DNA from: an uncultured Lachnospiraceae bacterium
GTDB taxonomy: Bacteria > Bacillota > Clostridia > Lachnospirales > Lachnospiraceae
Assembly: GCA_947588675.1 (NCBI GenBank)
Contig: CANPYY010000016.1
Coordinates: 1 to 48,556 of the forward strand
DNA: 48,556 nt
Direction of reading: 5' to 3'
The notes under the pieces were generated by a model, which made no database searches, was not told where the DNA came from, and saw only the letters and a program-made list of their open reading frames with translations. The position numbers and the translations under genes were made by a program. Below are positions 33,674 through 43,296 of the stretch, piece after piece; position 1 is the first letter of the stretch; every line of letters starts with the position of its first letter.

Positions 33674-35479
33674 ATGCAGCATTACTTAACAAAACATCTG
33701 GGAAAATTAATCTGTCTGGTATTAATAACCGTTACCGTCGGCGGATGCGGCGGCGGCAATCCGGCAAAAAATAATACCGCCGCGGTTTCAGACAGCGCGC
33801 TTTCCGTACAACCGGAATCTGCAACATCCGAATTTAATGCAGTATGCAATGAACTTTTCAAACATATGATACTCTCCGACAGCATTACTCTTAATTACTC
33901 CGTCTCGAATCCGTCAGCTTACGGAATCACCGAACCTCCGGCAACGCTTGGCGAATATTCTGAAGAATCGGTTCTGGGTGAAAACATCTATTATGAAAAT
34001 ATTCTTAACCGCCTTAACGGTATTGATAAAAAGCGTTTGCCTGAAAAAGAAGCCCTTACATATGATATTATTTACAAAACCCTTTCCATGTATGCCGGCA
34101 ATAACGATTATATGCTTTATGAAGAACCTCTTTCCCCGGTATCCGGCGTACAGGCAAAGCTTCCGGTACTTCTTGCCGAATATCATTTCTACAATACAGG
34201 GGCAATAGAAAAATATTTCAATATTATAAATTGTATTCCGGATTATATAAACAATATAATTGAATTTGAAAAAAAGAAAAAAGATGCCGGGCTTTTTATG
34301 AGCGATTCGCAGGCTGATGAAATTATAAAACAGTGTATGGATTTCATATACAGTCCCGATAATAATTATCTGATAAAAATATTCCGGGACAATATATCAT
34401 CTGTCGAAGGCATTACCGGCGAACAGATAAAAAATTACTGCGCACAGAACAAAAAGCTCGTTACGGAAATACTGATACCTTCTTATAAAACGCTAATAGA
34501 CGCGCTTTCAGGGTTAAAAGGAGGAAACTCTGTTTCCAAAGGACTTTGCAGCCTTCCGCACGGCAAAGAATACTACAGCGCCCTCGTACACTCGCAGACC
34601 TGTTCGGAAAAATCTGTAGAAGAAATATATTCCCTGATTGAATCCACTCTTGCCTCCTGCCAGAAAAATATGGCGCGTATTGTTGCAAATAATCCTAAAG
34701 TATATGACAAAATCAGCAGCCCTGCCTTCGCTGAATCAGAACCCGAAGCAATTATGCAGTACCTCATAAACAATACCGGTAATCTTTTTCCTGTACCCGA
34801 AGGCAATTACGCTATTAAATATGTACATCCTTCCCTTGAAGATACATTAAGCCCCGCAATGTATATTACCCCGCCTGTTGACTGCGCCTCTACTGATTCA
34901 ATTTACATCAACAGGGCATCTGCCGGTGATTCTTCACTTTTTCCTACGCTTGCACATGAAGGTTATCCGGGACATATGTGCCAGATGCGGACATTTATGG
35001 CAACATCCCCTCACCCTGTACGTCTTATACTTGATTTCGGAGGATATTGCGAGGGCTGGGCGACCTATGCCGAACTTATGTCTTACGACATATCCGGTCT
35101 TGACGACGATGTGGCAGAACTGCTTAAAAATAATAAACTTGCGCTTTTATGCATCTACTGCCTTATAGACGTCGGCGTACATTATTATGAATGGGATATA
35201 AACGATGTATCCGGGCTGCTTGCTGACAACGGCATAACAGATGCAGCGGATATAGAAGAAATATATAGCGCAGTCCTTAGTGAACCTGCCCTTTATCTGA
35301 AATATACACTTTCATGTCTGGAATTTACAGACATGAAAAATCGCGCCGAAAAAGCCCTTGGCAATAAATTCAATATATACAAATTTCATGAATTTATACT
35401 TACTACGGGACCGGCGTGGTTCGATATATTGAATGACCGGCTGGATATCTGGATTAAAAAATGTTTATCTGATACTTAA
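33674..35479 (+). CDS. DUF885 family lipoprotein (putative metallopeptidase)
   Basis: A 601-residue exported lipoprotein with lipobox VGGC (Cys25), then a Ser/Ala/Thr linker and a large DUF885 domain. The domain carries the zinc-peptidase-like motif HEGYPGHMCQ near residue 436 and, some 30 residues on, FGGYCEGWATYAELM, which contributes the third ligand/Glu in the family. DUF885 proteins are predicted metallo-carboxypeptidases; substrate is unknown. GGGAGG precedes the ATG. It is a single gene between divergent cotS-like and downstream pckA, which has its own promoter. The upstream region holds only a short inverted repeat (GTTAC/GTAAC at about 33634-33654). Confidence 0.87.
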   Translation: MQHYLTKHLGKLICLVLITVTVGGCGGGNPAKNNTAAVSDSALSVQPESATSEFNAVCNELFKHMILSDSITLNYSVSNPSAYGITEPPATLGEYSEESVLGENIYYENILNRLNGIDKKRLPEKEALTYDIIYKTLSMYAGNNDYMLYEEPLSPVSGVQAKLPVLLAEYHFYNTGAIEKYFNIINCIPDYINNIIEFEKKKKDAGLFMSDSQADEIIKQCMDFIYSPDNNYLIKIFRDNISSVEGITGEQIKNYCAQNKKLVTEILIPSYKTLIDALSGLKGGNSVSKGLCSLPHGKEYYSALVHSQTCSEKSVEEIYSLIESTLASCQKNMARIVANNPKVYDKISSPAFAESEPEAIMQYLINNTGNLFPVPEGNYAIKYVHPSLEDTLSPAMYITPPVDCASTDSIYINRASAGDSSLFPTLAHEGYPGHMCQMRTFMATSPHPVRLILDFGGYCEGWATYAELMSYDISGLDDDVAELLKNNKLALLCIYCLIDVGVHYYEWDINDVSGLLADNGITDAADIEEIYSAVLSEPALYLKYTLSCLEFTDMKNRAEKALGNKFNIYKFHEFILTTGPAWFDILNDRLDIWIKKCLSDT

Positions 35480-35520
35480 ATTGTTCATATCTTCTTTAAA
35501 CACAATTCACTATATTTTGC

Positions 35521-35549
35521 TTGACTTTTATTCTGCTCAAATCTATAAT
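35521..35549 (+). promoter_or_regulatory. sigma-A promoter of pckA
   Basis: TTGACT (35521-35526), 17-bp spacer, TATAAT (35544-35549). The leader of roughly 70 nt holds a small hairpin, GCTTC-GCG-GAAGC (about 35565-35577), and TTAGGAGG before the start. Confidence 0.75.
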
Positions 35550-35628
35550 AGGAAGCAAATTTGGCTTCGCGGAAGCGGACCTTTAAATATACTTTATACG
35601 AAAATACTATTTAGGAGGTAATAAGGAA

Positions 35629-37320
35629 ATGGCAACAAAAGCAAATTATCCAATAAGTGAAATTGGAAAAGGTAAAGTTGGCTTCTCAAAGACCCGTTCT
35701 ATTATTGAAGCAGCTTTTTATGGTAACAACGTAGTTCCGGTTAATACTCTTAAAGAGGCTTATAACCTTGCAAAAAATTCACCGGGAACAATAGTAACAG
35801 ATATGCCTGTTTACAGAGGGGAAGAATTTGGTCTTGACAGCGATGCAAAAGTTCTTCTTTTCAATGACGGCGCAGTTACCGGCCGTTATGCGGCAGCACG
35901 TCGTATTAAGGGAGAGCCCGGAGTAGACGAGGTTAAACTTGATAAGGTCGTTATGGATGCTATATACGAAACACGTTGGAAGAAAATGTATCATGCAACC
36001 GTATTCGTAGGACTTGACCCGGAATTTATGGTTAAAGCTCACCTTCTTATCCCTGAAGGAGAGGAAAATATAATGTATAACTGGATGCTTAACTTCCAGT
36101 ATATGTCTGACGAATATGTAAAAATGTACAAAAATTCACTTCCTGTCGGCGACGGCAACGAGCCTGATATTTATATTTTCTCTGACCCGCAGTGGTATCC
36201 GCAGGAACGTCCTGACGTTGATTACAGCTGTTTAAGCGACCCGCTTACATGCTGCTATTTTGATACAAACGAAAACTGCGCCGCAATTCTCGGTATGAGA
36301 TATTTCGGCGAGCATAAGAAAGGTACTCTTACAATGGCATGGGCTATTGCTAACAGAAACGGTTATGCTTCATGTCACGGCGGACAGAAAGAGTACACAC
36401 TTCCTGACGGAAGCAAATATGTTGCATCAGTATTCGGTCTTTCAGGTTCAGGAAAATCAACTCTTACACATGCTAAGCACGGCGGAAAATATCCTATCAC
36501 GGTTCTTCATGACGATGCATTTATCATCAATTCAGATACATGTTCATCTGTAGCGCTTGAGCCTACTTACTTTGATAAGACCGCAGATTATCCTACAGGA
36601 TGTGACGATAACAAATATCTGCTTACCGCGCAGAACTGTTCTGCAACTCTTGATGATGAGGGTAAAATTCAGCTTGTAACAGAAGATATCAGAAACGGAA
36701 ACGGACGTGCCATCAAGTCAAAACTCTGGTCACCAAACCGTGTTGATAAGATTGACGCTCCTGTTAATGCAATCTTCTGGATAATGAAAGATCCTACAAT
36801 CCCTCCTGTAGTTAAACTTAAAGGAGCAGCTCTTGCTTCAGTTATGGGCGCAACTCTTGCAACCAAAACTTCTACTGCAGAGCGTGTTAAAGCAGGAACA
36901 GACCTGAATGCACTTCGTATCGTACCTTACGCTAACCCATTCAGGACATATCCTCTTGTAAACGACTATGAGAAGTTCAAGAAACTCGTTGCTGAGAAGA
37001 ATGTTGACTGCTACATCGTAAATACGGGCGACTTCATGGGCAAAAAGGTTCAGCCTAAAGATACTCTTGGAATCCTTGAGGCAATTGTAGAAGGAAAAGC
37101 CGTATTTGAGAAGTGGGGACCTTTCGATGATATCGAAATTATGAACTGGGAAGGTTTCGTACCGGACCTTAACGACGCTGATTACAAAGCTCAGCTCAAG
37201 AGCGCAATGGAAAACCGTGTACATGCGGTTGAAGGTTTTGCAAACGATAAAGCCGGTTATGATAAACTTCCTGACGAAGCGCTCGAAGCCCTTGAGAAAC
37301 TTGTAGATGCGTTAAACTAA
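35629..37320 (+). CDS. pckA: Phosphoenolpyruvate carboxykinase (ATP)
   Basis: A 563-residue ATP-type PEPCK, linking oxaloacetate and PEP. In gut Clostridia it can run towards oxaloacetate during fermentation. The kinase P-loop FGLSGSGKSTLTHAKHG is near residue 270, followed by the second metal motif LHDDAFII and the ATP-binding region VNTGDFMGKKVQPKDTLGIL (about residue 465). Overall it is a divergent, slightly long PEPCK subtype. Codon choice differs from its neighbours: it favours frequently used codons (gtt, ctt, cgt), as in highly expressed genes. It has a strong promoter, and no clear terminator was seen before the trp leader. Confidence 0.93.
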   Translation: MATKANYPISEIGKGKVGFSKTRSIIEAAFYGNNVVPVNTLKEAYNLAKNSPGTIVTDMPVYRGEEFGLDSDAKVLLFNDGAVTGRYAAARRIKGEPGVDEVKLDKVVMDAIYETRWKKMYHATVFVGLDPEFMVKAHLLIPEGEENIMYNWMLNFQYMSDEYVKMYKNSLPVGDGNEPDIYIFSDPQWYPQERPDVDYSCLSDPLTCCYFDTNENCAAILGMRYFGEHKKGTLTMAWAIANRNGYASCHGGQKEYTLPDGSKYVASVFGLSGSGKSTLTHAKHGGKYPITVLHDDAFIINSDTCSSVALEPTYFDKTADYPTGCDDNKYLLTAQNCSATLDDEGKIQLVTEDIRNGNGRAIKSKLWSPNRVDKIDAPVNAIFWIMKDPTIPPVVKLKGAALASVMGATLATKTSTAERVKAGTDLNALRIVPYANPFRTYPLVNDYEKFKKLVAEKNVDCYIVNTGDFMGKKVQPKDTLGILEAIVEGKAVFEKWGPFDDIEIMNWEGFVPDLNDADYKAQLKSAMENRVHAVEGFANDKAGYDKLPDEALEALEKLVDALN

Positions 37321-37330
37321 TTTAATGTGC

Positions 37331-37359
37331 TTGACATTATCATTTTTGTGTGATATTGT
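37331..37359 (+). promoter_or_regulatory. Promoter of the trp operon
   Basis: TTGACA (37331-37336), 17-bp spacer, TATTGT (37354-37359) with a TG extension just before it (37351-37352). It starts the T-box leader. Confidence 0.65.
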
Positions 37360-37375
37360 ATATAAAATTTAATAA

Positions 37376-37655
37376 TTAAACCGTAGATGCGGAAGTAAAA
37401 ATAAGATAAGGACTTACAGAGAGTCCGGGACGCTGAAAACCGGATAGTTACTGCTTATTAAATGGACCGCTGAGGGCACAGTCAAAGGCATATAATGCTT
37501 AGTATTCTGTGACGTTATGACTTACGTTAACAGTCGGAAATATGATTGTATTTCGCAAAGTGTATGGCACACAGCCATAAATCAAGGTGGCACCACGGGT
37601 ATTTTACTCGTCCTTGGCAGATAATAACAGTATATCTGCCGGGACGAGTTTTTTA
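37376..37655 (+). ncRNA. Tryptophan T-box riboswitch
   Basis: The conserved T-box AAGGTGGCACCACGGG is at 37584-37599. Upstream is a stem I region with the specifier codon TGG (37463-37465) in the usual context before GACCGCTGAG, so it reads uncharged tRNA-Trp. The antiterminator bulge is TGGC; its last base C would pair with discriminator G73, as found in bacterial tRNA-Trp, which fits the specifier. AAGG of the T-box can pair with CCTT (37612-37615) in the antiterminator, competing with the terminator annotated at 37607. Low tRNA charging should thus turn on trpEGDCFBA. Confidence 0.93.
37607..37655 (+). terminator. T-box-controlled terminator
   Basis: CTCGTCC (37607-37613) pairs with GGACGAG (37642-37648), and GGCAGATA with TATCTGCC inside, followed by TTTTTT (37649-37654). 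It is the switch terminator of the trp T-box. Confidence 0.9.
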
Positions 37656-37657
37656 AT

Positions 37658-37701
37658 GCGGTTACGCAGGGTTCGTTCCTTCGGCATATGAAATAACCGC
37701 C
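37658..37701 (+). promoter_or_regulatory. Extra stem-loop between T-box terminator and trpE
   Basis: GCGGTTA near 37658 and TAACCGC near 37695 form a 7-bp stem around about 30 bases, with no T-tract following. It sits between the terminator and the trpE ribosome binding site. Function unknown; possibly mRNA stability. Confidence 0.4.
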
Positions 37702-37730
37702 CATAATAAATTTAAAAAGGAGGTCTTATT

Positions 37731-39161
37731 ATGAATTTATATCCGTCTTACTCCGACGCACTAAACATACTTAAAGAGGATGATTACAAAACCTTTCCCG
37801 TAAGTTTCAGTACAGAACTTAATAAAACTTCTGACGATATTTACCGTATTCTGAAAAAAGAAAGTCATAATGTATTTGTACTGGAATCTGCAGAGGACAG
37901 TGAAAACTGGGGACGTTACACATTCCTTGGTTACAATCCTACTCTTGAAATAACAAGCAAGGATTCTCCTCCCCACGCACGAATAAGGCAGATTATAGCT
38001 GATAATAAAAGCCCCCGTATTAAAGGGCTTCCCCCCTTCACCGGCGGACTTGTAGGCTATTTTGCCTACGAATTTATAAAATACAGCGAACCGGTACTAA
38101 AACTTGACGCGCTTGATGAGGAATCGTTTAAAGATGTCGACCTCATGCTTTTTGATAAGCTTATAGTCCTTGATAACCTAATGAAAAAAATTATATATAT
38201 TGTAAATATAAGCACCGATAATTTTGCCGATAATTATACAATGGCGGAAAAACTGCTTACAGAAATGGAATACCTTGTTAATAATGGGGAGCCTGTATGT
38301 GAGGAAGAAGGGAAACTTTTAGAACCTCTTATTCCGCTTTTTAATAAAGAACAGTATTGCGATATGGTTAATAAGGCAAAAAAATATATATTTGAAGGAG
38401 ATATCTTTCAGGTTGTATTATCAAACAGGTTATCTGCAAAATACAGCGGCAGCTTATTTAATACGTTCCGCGCGCTCAGAAAAACCAATCCTTCACCGTA
38501 TATGTTTTACTTTTCAAGCGATAATATAGAAATTGCCGGCGCTTCACCTGAAACCCTTGTAAAACTTGACAGGGGAACGGTTACAACTTTTCCTCTTGCC
38601 GGTACCAGGCCAAGGGGAAAAACTCCAGAAGAAGATATCCGGCTTGAAAAAGAGCTTCTGTCTGATGAAAAAGAATGTGCAGAGCATAATATGCTTGTTG
38701 ACCTCGGAAGAAACGATATCGGTAAAATAAGCGAATTTGGAACGGTAAATGTCGAAAAATACATGGAAATTGAAAGATTTTCACATGTTATGCACATAGG
38801 CTCCACAGTTTCGGGAAAATTAAAATCCGATAAAGATGCCCTATCCGCCGTTGACGCCATCCTGCCGGCAGGGACTCTTTCAGGCGCTCCCAAAATAAGG
38901 GCGTGTGAAATAATCAATGAACTGGAAAACAATAAACGCGGTATATATGGCGGCGCAATAGGATATCTTGATTTCAACGGAAACGTTGATACATGTATAG
39001 CAATACGGCTTGCATTCAAGAAAAACGGTAAAGTATTTGTCCGTTCGGGCGCAGGAATAGTAGCTGATTCAGTTCCTGAAAAAGAATTTGAAGAATGTAT
39101 AAATAAAGCGAAGGCTGTAGTAAACGCTCTGGAGGTGAATACAAATGATTCTGTTAATTGA
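37731..39161 (+). CDS. trpE: Anthranilate synthase component I
   Basis: A 476-residue chorismate-utilising enzyme; with TrpG it makes anthranilate. The chorismate-binding domain shows FQVVLSNRLSAKY, FYFSSDNIEIAGASPETLVK, FPLAGTRPRGKTPEED, LVDLGRNDIGKI, and the C-terminal LPAGTLSGAPKIRACEII and YGGAIGYLDFNGNVD. An LESAEDSENWGRYTFLG feature near residue 50 matches the feedback-site region of TrpE. AAGGAGG precedes the ATG. First structural gene of trpEGDCFBA behind the T-box; its end overlaps trpG by 17 bp. Confidence 0.97.
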   Translation: MNLYPSYSDALNILKEDDYKTFPVSFSTELNKTSDDIYRILKKESHNVFVLESAEDSENWGRYTFLGYNPTLEITSKDSPPHARIRQIIADNKSPRIKGLPPFTGGLVGYFAYEFIKYSEPVLKLDALDEESFKDVDLMLFDKLIVLDNLMKKIIYIVNISTDNFADNYTMAEKLLTEMEYLVNNGEPVCEEEGKLLEPLIPLFNKEQYCDMVNKAKKYIFEGDIFQVVLSNRLSAKYSGSLFNTFRALRKTNPSPYMFYFSSDNIEIAGASPETLVKLDRGTVTTFPLAGTRPRGKTPEEDIRLEKELLSDEKECAEHNMLVDLGRNDIGKISEFGTVNVEKYMEIERFSHVMHIGSTVSGKLKSDKDALSAVDAILPAGTLSGAPKIRACEIINELENNKRGIYGGAIGYLDFNGNVDTCIAIRLAFKKNGKVFVRSGAGIVADSVPEKEFEECINKAKAVVNALEVNTNDSVN

Positions 39162-39720
39162 CAATTATGACAGTTTTTCATATAACCTTTATCAGTTTAT
39201 CGGTGAAATAAACCCTGATATAAAAGTTATAAGAAATGATGAACTGACTGTAAATCAGGTCCGAGCCCTCAGACCGTCGCATATCATTTTATCACCGGGG
39301 CCAAAAAGGCCTTCCGACGCCGGCATATGTATAGAAGTTGTCAGAAAACTTCATACTGAATTTCCCATACTCGGAATATGTCTGGGACATCAGTCAATAT
39401 GCGAAGCATTCGGTGCAAAAATCGTATACGCAAAAGAGCTCATGCACGGAAAGACTTCAATTATTTCTATAAAAAACGAAAATATTTTCAGAGGTCTTCC
39501 CCCGCAAATACCTGTTGCAAGATACCATTCACTTGCTGCAGATAAAGATACGATGCCTGACTGTCTTAATATCACGGCAACAACCGACGACGGTGAAATA
39601 ATGGCAGTAAAGCATATAAATTATCCGACTTTCGGTCTTCAGTTCCACCCGGAGTCAATACTTACACCACATGGAAAATCTATTATTAAAAATTTTTTAG
39701 GAGGTAATTACAATGATTAA
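39145..39720 (+). CDS. trpG: Anthranilate synthase component II (glutamine amidotransferase)
   Basis: A 191-residue class I glutamine amidotransferase supplying ammonia to TrpE. The opening MILLIDNYDSFSYNLYQF, the oxyanion region HIILSPGPKRPSDAG, the nucleophile Cys in GICLGHQSICEAFG (about residue 80) and the His/Glu pair in LQFHPESILT (about 170-172) are intact. Its start lies inside trpE, with GGAGG in the trpE coding sequence. It is a separate protein, not fused to TrpD as in enteric bacteria. Sequence alone cannot exclude shared use with p-aminobenzoate synthesis. Confidence 0.96.
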   Translation: MILLIDNYDSFSYNLYQFIGEINPDIKVIRNDELTVNQVRALRPSHIILSPGPKRPSDAGICIEVVRKLHTEFPILGICLGHQSICEAFGAKIVYAKELMHGKTSIISIKNENIFRGLPPQIPVARYHSLAADKDTMPDCLNITATTDDGEIMAVKHINYPTFGLQFHPESILTPHGKSIIKNFLGGNYND

Positions 39721-40720
39721 AGACGCAATAACAACACTTATAAACCACCAGAATCTTTCTTATGATACGGCGTATGCCATAATGGACGAAATAATGAGCG
39801 GAAGCGTATCTGATATTGAGATAAGCTCCTATCTTACCGCCCTGTCCATGAAAGGCGAAACTGTAGATGAAATTGCAGGTTCAGCCGCCAGCATGAGAAA
39901 ACATGCGGTAAGCATAAAGCCCGATACGGACGTTCTTGAAATAGTAGGAACCGGCGGCGACAAATCCAACTCCTTCAATATATCGACAACCTCCTCACTT
40001 GTTCTTGCAGCGGCGGGAATACCTGTAGCAAAACACGGTAACAGAGCTGCTTCAAGTAAAAGCGGGGCTGCAGACGTCCTTGAAGCACTCGGAGTAAATA
40101 TAACCATTTCTCCCGAGCAGAGTAAGGAAATCCTTGATTCGGCAGGCATCTGTTTCTTATTTGCGCAAAAATACCACAGCGCAATGAAATATGTTGCGCC
40201 TGTCAGAAAAACCCTCGGAATACGAACAATATTTAATATACTTGGTCCTCTCGCCAACCCTGCTAACGCATCATTTCAGGTAATGGGCGTATATGATGAG
40301 GCTTTAGTTGAACCCCTAAGCGACGTTCTTCATAAGCTCGGTGTTAAAAAAGGCATGACTGTATATGGCATGGACTGCCTGGATGAAATATCCATGAGCG
40401 CGCCTACTAAAGTATGCGAATTTAGAAATGGAGAAAAGAAATTATATACGATAAATCCTTCTGATTACGGTTTTTCACTTTGCAGTAAAGACGATATAGT
40501 CGGAGGAACAGCAGAAGAAAACGCCAAAATCACCATGGATATATTAAATGGAGCAAAAGGACCTAAAAGAGATGCCGTTGTACTTAACTCTGCCGCAGGA
40601 ATATACATTGCCAGAGATGACGTTTCATACCAAGAAGCAATTAAAATAGCAGAGGAAACCATTGACAGCGGTAAAGCTCTTGCCAAGCTCAATCAGTTTA
40701 TTACTCTCTCAAATAAGTAA
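39713..40720 (+). CDS. trpD: Anthranilate phosphoribosyltransferase
   Basis: A 335-residue enzyme joining anthranilate and PRPP. The PRPP loop GTGGDKSNSFNIST (about residues 80-93), KHGNRAASSKSGAADVLEAL and RTIFNILGPLANPA are the diagnostic motifs. AGGAGG lies at the end of trpG, which it overlaps by 8 bp, so translation is probably coupled. Confidence 0.97.
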   Translation: MIKDAITTLINHQNLSYDTAYAIMDEIMSGSVSDIEISSYLTALSMKGETVDEIAGSAASMRKHAVSIKPDTDVLEIVGTGGDKSNSFNISTTSSLVLAAAGIPVAKHGNRAASSKSGAADVLEALGVNITISPEQSKEILDSAGICFLFAQKYHSAMKYVAPVRKTLGIRTIFNILGPLANPANASFQVMGVYDEALVEPLSDVLHKLGVKKGMTVYGMDCLDEISMSAPTKVCEFRNGEKKLYTINPSDYGFSLCSKDDIVGGTAEENAKITMDILNGAKGPKRDAVVLNSAAGIYIARDDVSYQEAIKIAEETIDSGKALAKLNQFITLSNK

Positions 40721-40735
40721 CAAAAGGAGCATAAT

Positions 40736-41536
40736 ATGATTTTAGACGATATAGCGGCGGCTACAAGAAAAAGAGTTGATAGGGATATATGTAAAATCAG
40801 CCTTTCTGAAATGAAAAAACTCGCAGAAAACGCACCAGACAGTAATTTTTCATTTAAAAAAGCATTGCAGAAAAATGACGTATCATTAATCTGTGAAGTT
40901 AAAAAGGCATCCCCCTCAAAGGGTGTAATTGCAGAACATTTCCCATATATAGATATTGCAAAAGATTATGAGGCTTCAGGAGCAGACTGTATATCCGTCC
41001 TTACAGAACCGCAGTGGTTTCTGGGAAGCGATGAGATATTTAAAGAAATACGGAGTAATGTATCTGTTCCTATGCTTCGTAAAGATTTTACAATAGACGA
41101 ATACCAGATATATCAGGCAAAAGCAATGGGCGCAGACGCCGTACTTCTCATATGCGCGCTGCTTGACACGGATACCCTGAGAAAATATATTAATATATGT
41201 AACAGCCTCTCATTATCTGCGCTTGTAGAAACTCACGACGCCGGCGAAATCAAATCAGCTATAGCCGCAGGCGCTGAAATAATAGGCGTTAATAACCGTA
41301 ACCTTTATAATTTTTCAGAAGATATTTCAAATACTGCAAAATTAAGAAGCCTTATACCTGATAACGTCATATTTGTTTCCGAAAGCGGAATTAAAACCTC
41401 TTACGATGCAAAGTCCCTCATACAGGAAGGCGCCGATGCGCTGCTGATAGGCGAGGCTCTTATGAGAAGTAATAATAAAGGGGATTTTATTAATGAAATT
41501 AAAAATATGCGGCCTGTCACGGCCACAGGACATTGA
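40736..41536 (+). CDS. trpC: Indole-3-glycerol phosphate synthase
   Basis: A 266-residue TIM-barrel enzyme. Motifs: CEVKKASPSKGVIAEHF with the catalytic Lys and Glu, VLTEPQWFLGSDE, MLRKDFTIDEYQIYQAKAMG, ALVETHDAGE, GVNNRNLYNF and VSESGIKT. It is a single-function protein, not fused with TrpF as in E. coli. AAAGGAG precedes the ATG, and the 3' end overlaps trpF by 44 bp. Confidence 0.97.
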   Translation: MILDDIAAATRKRVDRDICKISLSEMKKLAENAPDSNFSFKKALQKNDVSLICEVKKASPSKGVIAEHFPYIDIAKDYEASGADCISVLTEPQWFLGSDEIFKEIRSNVSVPMLRKDFTIDEYQIYQAKAMGADAVLLICALLDTDTLRKYINICNSLSLSALVETHDAGEIKSAIAAGAEIIGVNNRNLYNFSEDISNTAKLRSLIPDNVIFVSESGIKTSYDAKSLIQEGADALLIGEALMRSNNKGDFINEIKNMRPVTATGH

Positions 41537-42098
41537 ATATGTAAATGAAGCCGGGGTTGATTATGCAGGATTTATAATTGACTTTCCAAAAAGCCACAGG
41601 TGTATTTCCCCTGACGAAGTTCTCCCGCTTACTGAACTTTTGTCACCGGATATACAGTCTGTCGGAGTATTTGTAGATGAACCTGTCCGGGTCATTTACA
41701 ATTTATATGTCACTCATGCAATCCATATCGTCCAGCTTCATGGACATGAAGATAACGAATATATCACCACGCTCAGACAGTTAATGCCTTATCTGGAAAT
41801 ATGGAAAGCATTTAAAATACGCAGTAGCGATGATATTAAAAGGTGCAGGGAATCCTGTGCTGATATGATTATCCTTGATAACGGCTATGGCACAGGAAAA
41901 ATTTTTGACTGGTCATTAATTAAAAATATAGACCGTCCCTTTATACTTGCCGGAGGTCTTACTCCCGATAATATACCCGAAGCAATAAAACTTATTAATC
42001 CATGGGGAATAGACGTAAGCTCCGGCGTTGAAACAGACGGGTATAAAGACAGAGAAAAAATACTTAAAGCTGCCGCAAACGTACATGGCTGCAAATGA
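41493..42098 (+). CDS. trpF: Phosphoribosylanthranilate isomerase
   Basis: A 201-residue TIM-barrel isomerase. The catalytic Cys is in the opening [20 protein letters not shown], and the strand motif [31 protein letters not shown] and [15 protein letters not shown] follow the family order. It starts 44 bp inside trpC, after AGGGG. The sequence [14 protein letters not shown] keeps the SxR loop of TrpF. Confidence 0.95.
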   Translation: MKLKICGLSRPQDIEYVNEAGVDYAGFIIDFPKSHRCISPDEVLPLTELLSPDIQSVGVFVDEPVRVIYNLYVTHAIHIVQLHGHEDNEYITTLRQLMPYLEIWKAFKIRSSDDIKRCRESCADMIILDNGYGTGKIFDWSLIKNIDRPFILAGGLTPDNIPEAIKLINPWGIDVSSGVETDGYKDREKILKAAANVHGCK

Positions 42099-42111
42099 AA
42101 GGAGTAATAAA

Positions 42112-43296
42112 ATGTCAAAAGGAAGATTTGGGGAACATGGAGGACAATACATTCCTGAAACCCTTATGAATGCCGTAATAGAACTTGAAGAAGCATACGA
42201 ACATTATAAAAATGATAAAGAATTTAACGATGAACTTACTACCCTGTTTAATGAATATGCGGGTCGTCCTTCACTGCTTTATTATGCAGAAAAAATGACA
42301 AAAGACTTAAATGGCGCAAAAATATATCTTAAACGTGAAGATTTGAACCACACCGGGTCGCATAAAATCAACAATGTACTGGGTCAGATACTTCTTGCAA
42401 AAAAAATGGGCAAAACCCGTGTTATTGCAGAAACAGGAGCCGGCCAGCACGGAGTTGCCTGCGCTACCGCCGCCGCCCTTATGGGTATGGAATGCGAGGT
42501 ATTCATGGGACGCGAAGATACTGAAAGACAGGCGCTTAACGTATATAGAATGCGTCTCCTCGGCGCAAACGTGCATCCGGTGGATTCGGGAACCGCCACA
42601 CTCAAAGACGCTGTTTCCGAAACAATGCGCGAGTGGACAAGAAGATTATCCGATACACATTATGTACTCGGCTCCGTAATGGGACCTCATCCTTTTCCTA
42701 CTATTGTCAGGGATTTCCAGTCAGTTATTTCTAAAGAAATTAAAGAACAATGCCTTGCAAAGGAAGGACGCCTCCCTGATGTAGTAATGGCATGTGTAGG
42801 CGGCGGCTCTAACGCTATAGGCGCATTTTACAACTTTATAGATGATTCTTCAGTAAAGCTTATAGGATGTGAGGCGGCAGGAAGGGGAATTGACACTTTT
42901 GAAACCGCTGCAACTATTTCAACCGGAAGTTCAGGTATTTTCCACGGAATGAAAAGTTATTTCTGTCAGGATGAATACGGTCAGATAGCGCCTGTATATT
43001 CGATATCAGCCGGTCTTGATTATCCGGGAATAGGTCCTGAACACGCATATCTTCACGACATAGGCCGAGCCGAATATGTTGCCGTTACCGATGATGAGGC
43101 AGTAAATGCTTTCGAATATCTTTCAAAAACCGAAGGAATAATACCTGCAATTGAAAGCGCGCACGCCGTGGCTCATGCTATAAAAATAGCTCCGAATATG
43201 TCTAAAGATAAAATAATAGTAATAAATATCTCAGGACGCGGAGATAAGGACTGTGCAGCTATTGCACGTTACAGAGGGGAGAATATATCAGAATGA
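42112..43296 (+). CDS. trpB: Tryptophan synthase beta subunit
   Basis: A 394-residue PLP enzyme condensing indole with serine. [16 protein letters not shown] opens the protein, the PLP lysine is Lys85 in [14 protein letters not shown], and [17 protein letters not shown] and the phosphate-binding [11 protein letters not shown] follow. It is TrpB1-type, as expected next to trpA. ATG 42112 has AAAGGAG upstream; in-frame ATGs further upstream lie inside trpF and are not used. Its stop overlaps the trpA start (ATGA). Confidence 0.98.
   Translation: MSKGRFGEHGGQYIPETLMNAVIELEEAYEHYKNDKEFNDELTTLFNEYAGRPSLLYYAEKMTKDLNGAKIYLKREDLNHTGSHKINNVLGQILLAKKMGKTRVIAETGAGQHGVACATAAALMGMECEVFMGREDTERQALNVYRMRLLGANVHPVDSGTATLKDAVSETMREWTRRLSDTHYVLGSVMGPHPFPTIVRDFQSVISKEIKEQCLAKEGRLPDVVMACVGGGSNAIGAFYNFIDDSSVKLIGCEAAGRGIDTFETAATISTGSSGIFHGMKSYFCQDEYGQIAPVYSISAGLDYPGIGPEHAYLHDIGRAEYVAVTDDEAVNAFEYLSKTEGIIPAIESAHAVAHAIKIAPNMSKDKIIVINISGRGDKDCAAIARYRGENISE

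Noticed and set aside
38507-39181. A 224-codon open frame on the minus strand within trpE
   Set aside because: Ser/Phe/Pro-rich antisense reading without a ribosome site; trpE covers the region with full family motifs.
42028-42111. Upstream in-frame ATG extending trpB by 28 codons
   Set aside because: It lies inside trpF without a ribosome site; ATG 42112 has AAAGGAG and begins with the standard TrpB N-terminus.
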